In this document: one piece after another, positions 1-10,988 of the stretch
Numbering within the stretch: position 1 is the stretch's first letter
How the letters are laid out: each line of letters begins with the position of its first letter
Origin: Microthyrium microscopicum
Lineage: Eukaryota; Ascomycota; Dothideomycetes; Microthyriales; Microthyriaceae
DNA: 64,000 bases
Direction of reading: 5' to 3'
Assembly: GCA_010405405.1 (NCBI GenBank)
Contig: MU004230.1
Location: 1,137,744-1,201,743 of the forward strand
Translations under genes and position numbers: made by a program
Notes under the pieces: model-generated
Database searches by the model: none
What the model was told of the DNA's origin: nothing
The model's input: the letters and a program-made list of their open reading frames with translations, nothing else

Positions 1-621
1 TTCGAACTCCAAGGATGGGCATACATACGGCACATTTGAAGGTTAATTTGTACATTCTTTGGTGGCACTGTTCTTCATATTTCAACCCATATTGTGCAGT
101 TAAACATCTGCAAGTAGAAACTTAGGTAGGGTAAAACAAGATTTCCTTCCCGGTATGTTCGGGATCTCAGAGCATCGGGATTTGCTTTAGTTGAAAAATG
201 CCTCCCCCGTATATTCGCACTGCAGTAAGGAGTACCTTACTGGGAAGCGGCGAGCGCCATTTCAAATTCCGAGCAGGCACAAACGGCGATGCTTGGAGTA
301 GAATACTCTTGCACGTTCTGCTTCTGAAGGCTGACTAGACCTCTGCTGCACTTAAAGGGCGATTCAGGTAAGCTGGCCATTGAAGCCTGGATCCCCATCA
401 TCAAAGTCTAAACAGCGTTAGCATCAAGAGCCACTCAAACCCCCTTGGGCCTGGCACAGCCTATCCGAAAACTTACGACCGCTGCCGGAGAGTTGAGCAA
501 CGTCACAGGCAAAAAAAAACTTTCCAGCATTTGGAAGCACCACAAAACCCCCTCCATCGCCCCACTTCGCCAACGTTTTCTTGAAATGGTTGACTCACGC
601 GACATCAGCCTTACCACAAAC
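1..621. other. Gene-free left edge / upstream region of the ASADH gene
   Basis: No coding sequence is supported here. The last ~150 bases are CA-rich and probably hold the promoter and 5' leader of the gene that follows. An in-frame ATG at 586 could extend that gene by 12 codons. Confidence 0.5.
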
Positions 622-2169
622 ATGGATGTTCACGGCTTCACTTCCAATAATCGGAACTTTCCTCAAAAGAAATGCGGTACGTCAAATCATATCGAAGTAA
701 CGCTGATATCATTGAACCATTGACTGACCTTTGCTAGCTGTCCTGGGTGCTACAGGTAATCATAACCCCTATTCGAGCTTTCTTTAGTATTGGAAGTATT
801 TATATTTGGCTGAAATCATCATCTAAATATCACTACACCACGACGTCAACTTGCGTATCAAGAACCGATACCATGGCTCTGATGAATCAAATTGTGCAGT
901 GACACTTTATCTAACTTATACCAGGTAGCGTAGGTCAACGCTTCATACTTTTGTTGGCTTTGCATCCCCATCTAGATCTGCAAGCAGTTGGCGCCTCGGA
1001 GAGATCAGCAGGCAAGAAGTACAAAGATGCCGTGAAATGGAAGCAAGCTTTCCCAATGACAGACCGTATTGGGGAGCTTGTGGTGAGAAAATGCGACCCT
1101 AAGGAATTCTCCGATTGCGAAATCGTTTTCAGCGGACTTGATGCCGACGTGGCTGGAGACATTGGTATGTAACTGGCTTCAATCTGACCTGTATTTCGGC
1201 TAACACTCAACTCACAGAAATGGCCTTCCTCCAGGCGAACTATGCTGTGTTCTCCAACGCCAAAAACTACAGACGTGATCCACTGGTGAGAGCCTCTTCT
1301 CGTATTGCTTAGCCTATATTCGACTGTTCCAATCTTGTGGCAGTTCAGACGTTCGGTGACAGTTCTAACCTGTACACTAGGTTCCTCTCGTGGTCCCGAC
1401 CGTCAACCTGTCTCATATGGAGGTAATTCACCATCAAAGGAAGCATCATAGCTTGCAAAAGGGGTTCCTTGTCTGCAATAGCAATTGCGCGGTCATTGGA
1501 ATAGTCATTCCGTTCGCTGCGCTGCAGGAGAAATTTGGTCCTATCGACCAAGTTTCCATTGTCACCATGCAGGCAGTGAGTGGAGCAGGATACCCTGGCG
1601 TTAGCAGTATGGATATCCTAGACAATGTTGTCCCGTTCATCTCTGGAGAGGAAGATAAAATTGAGAGTGAGGCTCAAAAGATCCTGGGGACTGTCAACGA
1701 GGAAGTGACTGGCTTCGTGGACCAGCCAATGAAGGTCTCTGCGGCATGCAACCGTGTGTCTGTACTCGATGGACATACAGCATGCGTTTCTCTACGGTTC
1801 AAAAATCGACCTCCTCCATCAGCGGAACAAGTGAAGAGCGCTTTACGAGAATATGTGTCAGATGCTCAAAAGCTGGGCTGTCCTTCGGCTCCACAGCATG
1901 CAATTGTTGTTATGGATCAGCCGGATCGGTAAAACCCCTATACTCGATGACCTGTATGAATTTAGTTGTTGCTAACTGCTGCTAGACCGCAGCCTCGCCT
2001 AGACAGAGAAACAGATCGTGGATATGCGGTAAGCGTCGGTCGTGTTCGCGAAGATGAGTCTGGAATTTTCGACTTGAAGTTTGTCGCTCTTAGCCACAAT
2101 ACTGTCATTGGAGCCGCGGGTTCTAGTATCTTGAACGCGGAGGCAGCAATCCTAAAGGGATTGATCTGA
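622..2169 (+). CDS. Aspartate-semialdehyde dehydrogenase
   Basis: Makes aspartate-4-semialdehyde from aspartyl phosphate with NADPH, the branch point to threonine, methionine and isoleucine (HOM2 step in yeast). Exons are 622-676, 738-755, 925-1164, 1218-1285, 1381-1928 and 1986-2169. The phases join cleanly, and the 18-nt second exon restores the NADP loop GATGSVGQRF. The active-site cysteine sits in CNSNCAVIG, followed by a conserved [12 protein letters not shown] segment and a C-terminal [11 protein letters not shown]. The length, about 370 residues, is normal. The start is uncertain: 622 gives a short leader before the nucleotide-binding strand, while ATG 586 adds 12 residues. It is probably cytosolic. 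The family call is secure; whether it is the only copy in the genome cannot be told. Confidence 0.93.
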
Positions 2170-2548
2170 AAGTTTTATACACAGGAGTTCAAAATAGGTA
2201 TCTAAGCAGGTAGACACTGCCCCGATTATGTAGTTTCGTACCAATTACCACACTTGGTTTTCGATCAGATTTTTTGATTGCCCGTAGTGAGTGTCATGGA
2301 AATATTAGCCAAATGATTCGGTTCCAAACACGGATTCGATTAGCTTGCAAGCATTGATGATGCTGGGAGAACGGCAATGCTGATCGCAAGGCTGATCGCA
2401 AGGCTGAACTGCGCTTTGACCATGTTAAAATCCAGAATGACTAAGCCACCCACCCAAAAATTGCTTCAACCCTCAAAACTCCAACTTCGCTTCTACTTCA
2501 CCACCGCAAATCCATTCAACCCCACCAAGTCGACAAAAATCAGTCAAC
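2170..2548. other. Spacer between the ASADH and eS4 genes
   Basis: No ORF of substance. A 12-bp direct duplication (CTGATCGCAAGG) lies near 2380-2405. The last 100 bases are CA/CT-rich, as expected for a ribosomal protein gene leader. Confidence 0.5.
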
Positions 2549-3540
2549 ATGGGCCGTGGACCGTAAATTAACTACTTGAACCTGTTGATGTATTTTTACT
2601 GACTTTCATCGATAGAAAGAAGCACATGAAACGCCTTGCGGCGCCGTCGCATTGGCTCCTCGACAAACTCAGCGGTGTCTACGCTCCTCGCCCATCTCCA
2701 GGTCCTCACAAGCTTCGCGACTGCATGCCTCTCATCGTGTTCATGCGCAATCGTCTAAAGTATGCCCTCAATGGACGCGAAGTCAAGGCCATCGTCATGC
2801 AGCGCCTCATCAAGGTCGACAACAAAGTCCGCACCGACTCGAACTTTCCCGCCGGATTCATGGATGTCATCTCCATTGAGAAGACTGGCGAGCACTTCCG
2901 TCTCGTCTACGATACCAAGGGCCGATTCACTGTCCACCGCATCACCGCCGAAGAAGCCGAATACAAGCTTGGCAAGGTGAAGCGGGTCCAACTGGGCAAG
3001 GGCGGCATTCCCTACTTGGTTACGCATGATGCGCGAACGTTAGTTTCCATCTATCAGCCGTTGGACCAAGTTTGGGCTTCGGCAAGTACTCCTGCTTTGT
3101 GCTGAAGCTGACAATTATTCCAGAATCCGTTACCCCGACCCAGCCATCAAGGTCAACGACACTGTCAAGATTGATTTGAGCACTGGCAAGATCACCGATT
3201 TCATCAAGTTCGATACCGGTGCCATCGCCATGGTCACTGGTGGTCGCAACATGGGCCGTGTTGGTGTTATCACCCATCGTGAGCGTCACGATGGTGGCTT
3301 CAACATCATCCACATCAAGGATGCTGTCGAGAACGAATTCGCTACTCGTGAGGGTAACGTTTTCGTCATTGGCCGCGAGAAGCCATGGGTCTCTCTGCCC
3401 AAGGGCAAGGGTGTCAAGGTACGATACATTTTCCCCAACAATATTTGGAGGGATTCGCCTTACTGACTTGTGTGCAGCTTACTATCGCTGAGGAGCGTGA
3501 TCGCCGTCGTGCTTTCTCTCTGGCTCAACAGAGCCGGTAG
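2549..3540 (+). CDS. RPS4: 40S ribosomal protein eS4
   Basis: Structural protein of the small ribosomal subunit. Exons are 2549-2562, 2616-3038, 3124-3418 and 3478-3540. The first exon encodes only MGRGP, and the intron right after it is typical of fungal ribosomal protein genes. The S4-like RNA-binding region (from [15 protein letters not shown]), the KOW-like segment ([18 protein letters not shown]) and the C-terminal [15 protein letters not shown] tail are all present. The product is about 264 residues, the normal size. Codon choice is strongly biased to C-ending codons, consistent with high expression. There are no near alternatives. Confidence 0.98.
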
Positions 3541-5425
3541 GTAATGTGATAGCATACCTGTGTGGTGGCTTTCGCAGATTACTGTCATGAGTGGGGGTGT
3601 GGCTTTTGATGACATTGCAGCCTGTAGGATTGGCGTCAAACGGCATCTAGGATGGGTAGGCAGTCAAAATGCATCACAAGGATTAGAAATAAATCCTTGA
3701 TTCTTCAAAACTGTGGCTATTGATGTTACCATGATCTCCACTAGTACAACCCGTGTTATGAGAACGCGACAAGTACGCGAGCCGAAACCCTGGCGATCGG
3801 TAAGAGTGACATCCGATCACTATCTGGAGTCGCACGACATCCGCGAGCTCCACTTGCGCAAAATTGATCAAGACACAAAAAGGTCATGACGTAGAAACCG
3901 GTTGCTGCGATGGTGGGTAGGTTCTGAGGCTGTGATACACTTAACCCCTAACTAGAATTTGTAAAAACTATAGGGCTGAAGAAATAGCTGGGAATCTGTT
4001 GGCAAGCGAGTAGTCGCCACGTACTGTGGCGGGCTACAAAAGTATGCAGAGCCCCAGGGCTGGGTCATTTTGCAAGGCTGAACTTTACCAGTACAGGTTT
4101 TGCTAAATGCTTGTCATAGGATTTATAGCAATGTGCTATATATGGCCAGGTAGTATCACGGAACGATTCAAGTGGTTACGAGGCCCATGACTTGAAGTAA
4201 CCGCTTATGACCTGAAGCTTATCAAAAAGTTAGAGATGGTATGAGGGACTGTTGTGCAGCTTCAGAAGGCTCTCGGGTAATGGATTGAGGCACAGTAATT
4301 GGCCGGGTGTGGGGCTGGCACGTTACGGAAGAAATAGATGGGATAGACATGTTTCCTGGGAATGGAATTAATTGGGGGAGAGTGGAGGATAGCCGCGGTA
4401 CGGCGTCTGAGCCTATTTTGGCGTTGAGAAAGGGTAACAGTTTGTTCGGTTTGTATGGTACGATTATGGTTGGGGGTATTTTGGTAGCGATGGATTGTTA
4501 TGCTCTCGTTGTTCTAGAGTACATATTGCCAGGCGTATGTTCTCCAAACTGCTATCGTTGATATTGTAAATGCTGCATCAACATCTGAAAGTTGGGTTGT
4601 ACCTGCCATTATTTGGTGGATCGCAACTGCGGTTTCCTGCAGAGTCAGGGAAGAACCTTGTGCTGCGTTCCTTCCTTCAAGAGTCAATCGTTCGTAAAGT
4701 TCCTTCCGCAAGTTCAGCGGGCAGAACCAACGGGCTCTAACGTCGTACCTTCCCTAAATCAGCAAGTGCCTTCCTCCCCCAGCATCTCCAACCATCACCC
4801 ATCTCTGCAGGCAGGCGCAATGGTGTTTCACGTTTCCTGGCCCTGACTTTGTCCAATAAATTCAATAAATTCAATCTCAACTAATCTCCTTGGATCCATC
4901 AGCCCACATCGCCTCCAATCATCATCTCGTCTGCCCTCAACTCCTGGCGACGTATCAAATTCCAATTGTTCTACCACTTTGTCAGGTTGCTGTCGTCCCG
5001 CTCAATCACTTTTTCCTCCTGCTCTATTGTTCCTGTTGTTCTACTTGTCACTGCCTGTTTCAACTCCTGTCTTAACTGTCTTGTTCTGGATTCGCGGCCT
5101 CCCAAAACTTCCCCGTGTGTAGTCGTTAGTGCGCATTACAGCGTCTGATCAGTGGTCACAATTGTCAGACTGTCTGGATCTCCCGGCCTAGTGTGCCGTC
5201 TTGATTGCGCGCGACATCATCTGTCCGCAGCACGGTAGTACCCACTATTTCCCGCCAACCTACGATCTATCTACGATCCTACACACTATCCATCGACAAA
5301 CACACCCAATAGTCCCAATGACTGCCGTCCGTCACCACGGCCTCTGCTTTACGTCTCTTGCGCTTCGGCGTTGATTATCCCAACCTTTGTAGAGGGGCGG
5401 GTCGTCTTCAACACCAATCGTCGCC
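3541..5425. other. Long spacer and pyrimidine-rich leader of palI
   Basis: About 1.9 kb without a supported gene. Positions 3541-4700 are mixed sequence with only short ORFs. Positions 4740-5425 are strongly C/T-rich on the plus strand, like a fungal promoter and 5' UTR, and contain several short upstream ORFs. An ATTCAATAAATTCAAT direct repeat lies at about 4859-4876. Confidence 0.5.
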
Positions 5426-7738
5426 ATGTTACGACCGGCGACGCCGCTGACGATCCTCTTCTTCATCGCCTTCGTCCTGCTACTACTGGCCTCGCTCTCA
5501 ACGCCTGTCATCAAAGGAATATCCCTGGGCGAGGATGAAGGCACTCAATTTGGAGTTTGGGGGTTCTGTTCCCAAGATGGTGTCAATTGCTCCCAAATTG
5601 AAGTAGGATACACTGTCGACGACATTGCGCCTACCAAAAATGATTTCAAACTTAATGCCGAAACGCGCCATTCGGCTTCTTATATTCTCATAGCACACCC
5701 TATTGCCGCTTTACTCAGCTTGGTCTGTACCTGCATGGCCATCGCATCGCATTTTCACGGTCCCTCGCATTCTACACGCTATTTACTGGGCATGTTTCTA
5801 ATGACCATTCCCACCTTTATCGCTTCTCTCCTGGCCTTTCTCATCGACATTCTACTGTTCGTACCGCATTTAAAATGGGGTAGCTACCTCGTAATCGCTG
5901 CAACCGTGGTCATTTTGATTGCCAGTATACTCACCTGTGGTTTGCGACGGACCCTCAGCAGCAGAAAGGACAGAAGAAAAAGAATTGCAGAAAATGCAGA
6001 AATGAGTGGAGAGAATTACTTTAATCGACAAGGAACGAAAACTATCGCACCGGCCAGAGTGGAATCACCACCAGCTCTTTCTGGAACTTCGGTGTCTCCA
6101 TTGAAAGAAAAGGCAATGGGATTTGGCTCCTTCGATTCCAAGCCGAGGTCGATCATGGACGATCAAAGGCCGCTGAACCCTCCCAATAATGGCTTCCGAA
6201 CCATGACTACAGATGCCGAGCGTAATGGCTATAGCAATAGCTCCTTACCCGGCCGTCCCAGAGACCCGTACGGACAAGATTTTCGCGGAGCAGATTCTGC
6301 ACCTTCACTACTAGCTGCCGGAGGAGCTGCAATGGGTAATCGGGGCCGTGGTCGTTACGGCAGCTCTCGGGGCTTCTCACAGCGTGGAGGATCGATGGGA
6401 GGTCGTGGCGGTGGTCCATACGGTGGACCGTATGGACCAGGATATTCAAATGGTAATAATGGGTATGGCATGAGGTCACAACAAAATAATCCATCGGCAG
6501 GCTTTGACGGCGCAGGAAGAGGAGGATATGGATCCCCAGGTCCAGGACGCGGAGGTATGATGGGACGCGGTCCTTCACCACTTTATGACATTGATCCGTA
6601 TTATGGCAGTGCACCGAATTTATCGAGAACAACGTCACCCTATGACAGAACTGGGAGATCGAACTCTCCCTCGCCACCAATACCAACCAATACACTCCCT
6701 CCAATAGAGTCATCTGAGCTACCTGGCGATGGGAGGCCAGGGTCAAGGACTCCATCAGGAAACCACTATATGGGGGCGACGGGTGGAATGGGTCAATTAT
6801 CACAACAGTGAGTTCAGTTCGCTACTTGATTATAATATCTGACCAGCTATAGATCCTACGTACCTCCTCGCGCGCAATGGACGTCAAAGTCAGGGACTCC
6901 GACTAACCAAAACTCCCGGCTGTCGCCTATACAAGGCTCGCCAATCAACCTCACATCTTCTACACGCGTTGACAGTATTGATACCTACTTTGAGGATGTG
7001 GATCCTCGTTTTGCCAACGACCCACTTCCACAACAATCTAGTCATATTGCTGCATCGGGTGGTGGACCGCCAGGTATTGATCAACTCCCGCCAGCTCTCG
7101 TACCTGGGCGTCACACTGCTTCTCCTGGACCTGGACTTACCAACTCGCCACCCTCAGCCAACGATATCCAACCGCTGCCACCTGTCGACCGCTTTGGTGC
7201 AACATCAAATAATCAATATGGTCCTCCAAGAGCCGGTAATCCTCGGTACGCTGCCCCGGATAACTATGAAATCGGCGGGCACCGCTATCTTCGCCCACCG
7301 CCCCTTTTTGATGGCCGTCAAAATCGCTCATTTGACTCTCTTCCACTCCAGGAAGGTCAACGCTCACCAGCCAATTCCGACGGCTCCCACTTCACCTCCA
7401 TCTCACAGCGAGGCATCAACCCTTCATGGCGCCCCGGCTTCGGACCAAAAGGCCCTGGCTCAGCACACTCGCGAACACGAGAACGACGCGGCGAAGAAGC
7501 TCTGCTAGATGCCAACCCCGACTTTGCACTTCCACCCGGTCGCGGTGGCTTCGGTGGCGGCCGAGCACGTGGTGGACGCGGCCGAGGAAGCAATCTTGGC
7601 ATAGGATCCGGCCGCTCAGGCAGTCTTCCAGGCAACATTGGCGGACTCGGCGACGGACCATATCCCATGCCCTCACCAGGGGCTACGGGCGCGCGAACCA
7701 TGATGTCGAATGACGGACGATACCCGACGCCGATATAG
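5426..7738 (+). CDS. palI: PalI/Rim9-type pH-response membrane protein
   Basis: Plasma-membrane component of the ambient-pH pathway that leads to PacC/Rim101 processing. In the characterised system it helps the seven-helix sensor PalH reach the membrane. The protein has an N-terminal membrane helix (about 8-28), a claudin-like extracellular loop with GVWGFC at 43-48, then three more helices near 84-108, 119-146 and 152-172. A long disordered cytosolic tail rich in Gly, Arg, Pro and Ser follows. Exon 1 is 5426-6807. The intron most likely ends at 6852, because a CTGAC branch site lies ten bases upstream; an acceptor at 6846 would add two residues. Exon 2 runs to 7738, giving 755 residues. RGG-like repeats near both ends of the tail are typical of PalI but exaggerated here. 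Confidence 0.92.
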
Positions 7739-9534
7739 CGCATAAGCGGTCGGATAGAAGAGTAGTTGAGTATTGATTGAATGGTTGGTGGAAAGAGCAC
7801 ATATGATACCCCTACCTTATGAACTTTTCTTGTTATGATGATTTTTTGCTTGCTTACAACCAAAGTGGTATAGCTTGTGGATATGGACATGTTGTTGTTT
7901 TACTATGCCTATACGCGAAAGGCTTAGGCGTCACTCTTTTGCGGCAGCAGACGAGGTCTGCATGGCTGCTGTGGTATGTGGATAATGTATCTTTACGACG
8001 ATGAATCGAGGGGATGTGTCTATAGACGGTCTAGATACATGGACCTAATATCAAAATTATTACAAGTCTAACATTGTTGTTTTCTGTTCATGACAACTCG
8101 CACTCCAGCACTCCGGTAGCAGTCATTCGATTCTTGAGGTCCTACTAAAAAAAGAAACGAGGGAGCTATTCGATATCATAACAAATGGTACTGGTAATTG
8201 GGCTGAAGCCTGTGGTTAGAAGGCCTTTACAACTTGGCAGCTCTAATGCAGGTTTGTCCACTTGGTATCATTGGCATCCAGCTGCAATGATAGTATTAAG
8301 ATTTCGATTGTAACTTGTGGTTGTTATGCCTGGCTTCTGAGATGCATTTCAGGGCCAGAATCCGCTGTCCAGGTTGAAAAAGCCATATCGATAACGACTG
8401 AGAGATAGATACAGATGCAGCTATTCCAACTGCTTTCGAGAATCATTCAGACAAGAATAATTATGGCTTCTGAAAAGGAAAATACACCTCGTGCTGCATG
8501 GGTAACATGGATGATATCCCTGATCTTCAATGCGATATTGGTGTTGATATTGCTTTCAAATTGGAAGTTGCCAGCCAGTAGGTAGTTCGCAAGGAGAAGT
8601 CAACCGATTTTTCTCGAATGATTGTACTTACACATGGCTTTTCTCCTCATTTTCGTGATAATATTCCCGAGCACCAAAACCGTTTAGCATCGCAGTAGAA
8701 TATAAAATTAGGACAACGACAGAGCAGCACTGATCCGGCCCATTATGAATTGGTATGTCGGATGTTTCAGCATTGGGTTTGTACAGTTCTTTGGCGCAGG
8801 GCTTGTTGGTTCGAAGTAGTCCGAAGGATTTGGCGAATTGTGGGAACCTATTTAGATTACATGTTGTAAACCTAGAGATGGGAACCATGAGCTCGGCTGA
8901 CGGTTGGCTTTCTTTCGAAAGCGAGGACTGGCCGAACCAGAGTCTAATTGCTCAAGATGATCTAAATCCAACATTATTACTTTGACATGTATTGATTCGA
9001 CCATATAGATTTTTCCAATGGATTGGGTATGATGTTAGTCAACAAACCAGTAAGAACAATATATCTATAACATTCAAACCATTTCCAAACCACCCACCCC
9101 GCGAGCGATTCTTCTCCAAAACGCTCGGAAGTACCGAATCTGAGAACGTTATATTGCAAAATGGCAGGATTGTATGGCTAGAGAAGGACAATAGTTTGAT
9201 CCTGCGGAAATTTATGGTGTTCAGCCTAGTTGAAAGTCTCATGACGATCTCTAATACCCTTGAGTTATCCCAGCTATGGCCAATCCTAATCTTAGACTCT
9301 ATTTAACTATATTCTCGCCTCTGCCTGAATCTTGTTCTAGGCTAATATCGATCTTAGAGATCGACCTAATAAGGCAGGTAAGTTTGATATTGGTGCAGTC
9401 CAGCTCTATAGCGTCGGACTCGCCATTGAACACATCCATATATCGTGGGCTCTTGCCCTGTGAGCAGTTGCTGATGCTCTAGCAGACCCGTTCCCTACTC
9501 TAAGATCAGTAAACTCTTGAAAGGCCACGGAATC
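7739..9534. other. Spacer with no confident gene
   Basis: About 1.8 kb. From ATG 8463 a 38-codon stretch encodes a polar start followed by one hydrophobic helix (WMISLIFNAILVLILLSNW) and ends at a GTAGGT donor-like site. No convincing downstream exon could be joined. Open stretches at 8755-8985 and 8992-9306 show no family I recognise. This could be an unannotatable membrane-protein gene or a decayed one. Confidence 0.35.
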
Positions 9535-10717
9535 ATGAAGACTGTCATTGCTACATCGCTCCTTGCGGGCATCCAGCTCGCTGCTGCCCACAGTGGTGTG
9601 TGGAACCTTGATATCGATGGCAACAAGTATGATCTGACCCCCTTTGCAATGATTATGCCCGGTCTGATATTCTTTTAGCTATCCAGCTCGCGATACAAGA
9701 TTGGATGGAAAGCTCGGTGCTAAGCGTATCGAGTGGAGCTTCAGTGACTCTGGAGTACCGTGGGCACCAATTCCCAATGTCAACAATGCAGGCATGGCTT
9801 GTAAGCGCACAATCCATACATCTTGTACAAGCAGCTCCAGCTAACATAATATAACTCGAAGGCGGCGCAAATCCAGGTCCCCCAGCTCTCAAAGCTGTTG
9901 CTCGTGCCGGAGCACCCATGACTGTTCAATGGAGTGGAATCGTCCGAACGCATCTCGGGCCAACAATTACCGTGAGTATGATCGAAAGTTCTATCACATA
10001 TCAAGTTGACCTTCATCTTAGTGGCTTGCTCCTTACACACCAGGAATATCAGCAAACGCTCTACAATTCTTCAAGATCCACGAGATCGGCTACGACACAA
10101 AGCAAAAGCTGTGGGCCAACGAAATCCTGATCAAGAACGATCGTAAGAACACTTTCAAACTTCCCAGTGACCTCAAGCCGGGCATGTACACCCTCCGAAC
10201 CGAGCTCGTTGCTCTTCACTACTCATCCACCCAAGGACCCCAAGTCTACCCTCACTGCTTCAACATCTACATCAACGGAACCGGAACCGCGACCCCAAGC
10301 GGTGTCAAGTTCCCCGGTGGCTATGCTGCTAGAGAGCCAGGTTTCGTCACCAACCTGTTCGACAAGAGCGGCAAACCACTCAACTGGGAGAAATACGTTG
10401 TCCCCGGCCCACCCGTCTATGCCGGCAAGTACGACGCCCCAACTGGTCCTGCGCCAGTAGTCAGCGAAAAAGATCGTGGAATCTTCCCAGCCGCGTTCCA
10501 GGCCAAATATGAGGCGTTCAAGAAGAAGGAGGATGATGAAGGTCTGTATTTCAATGACAAGATCAACAAGGGACAAGAGTCCATTGGACACAACCAAGTC
10601 AAGGGCGAGGGCAATATCCAGCCTGCTTTCACGGAGCACTTTGCGAATCAGCGCAAGCTTGAGGCTGAATTGGCAGCTCTCAGACGTGAGGCTCAACAGC
10701 TTGGAATCGCTACTTAG
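9535..10717 (+). CDS. AA9 lytic polysaccharide monooxygenase with charged C-terminal tail
   Basis: Secreted copper enzyme that oxidatively cleaves cellulose or hemicellulose. Exons are 9535-9626, 9679-9800, 9862-9971 and 10022-10717, giving 339 residues. The signal peptide ends in AAA just before His19, so the mature chain begins with the copper-binding histidine (HSGVW). The second copper His is H102 in RTHLGP. Second-sphere His174 and Gln182 and axial Tyr184 lie in VALH...QVYPHC. The usual Arg-His-Glu before that helix is Arg-Thr-Glu (167-169). After the catalytic core there are about 110 extra residues, Lys/Glu-rich and ending in a predicted amphipathic helix, with no CBM1. Fold and secretion are clear; substrate is not. 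Confidence 0.9.
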
Positions 10718-10988
10718 AAGCTTTTCTTTCTTCTTCTATTCTTGTCAATACACTTTTTTGAGCGTTGATCTTTTGAATATGTGAATTGAACTGACATTTG
10801 ACTCAATTCCATTGCTGTGAAAGAGCCTGAGCTGTTGCACAGGTTTTGACTAACGTTATCGTATGGAGTACAGACAAAGACAGCGACGCCAGCAATTGCA
10901 ATGGGGAGCAAGGATCTCGATTTGGTCTGGATGGTCACCAATTCTTCTGAGAATTGATATCATTTTGAGATTTCATGTCGTGTTAGAA

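Noticed and set aside
4307-4561. 84-codon ORF in the palI upstream region
   Set aside because: Gly/Trp-rich chance frame without supporting signals.
6207-6803. 198-codon minus-strand ORF opposite palI
   Set aside because: Antisense to a confident gene, with no domain or signal.
7357-7890. 177-codon minus-strand ORF opposite the palI tail
   Set aside because: Shadow of the Gly/Pro-rich coding strand; the composition simply mirrors palI codons.
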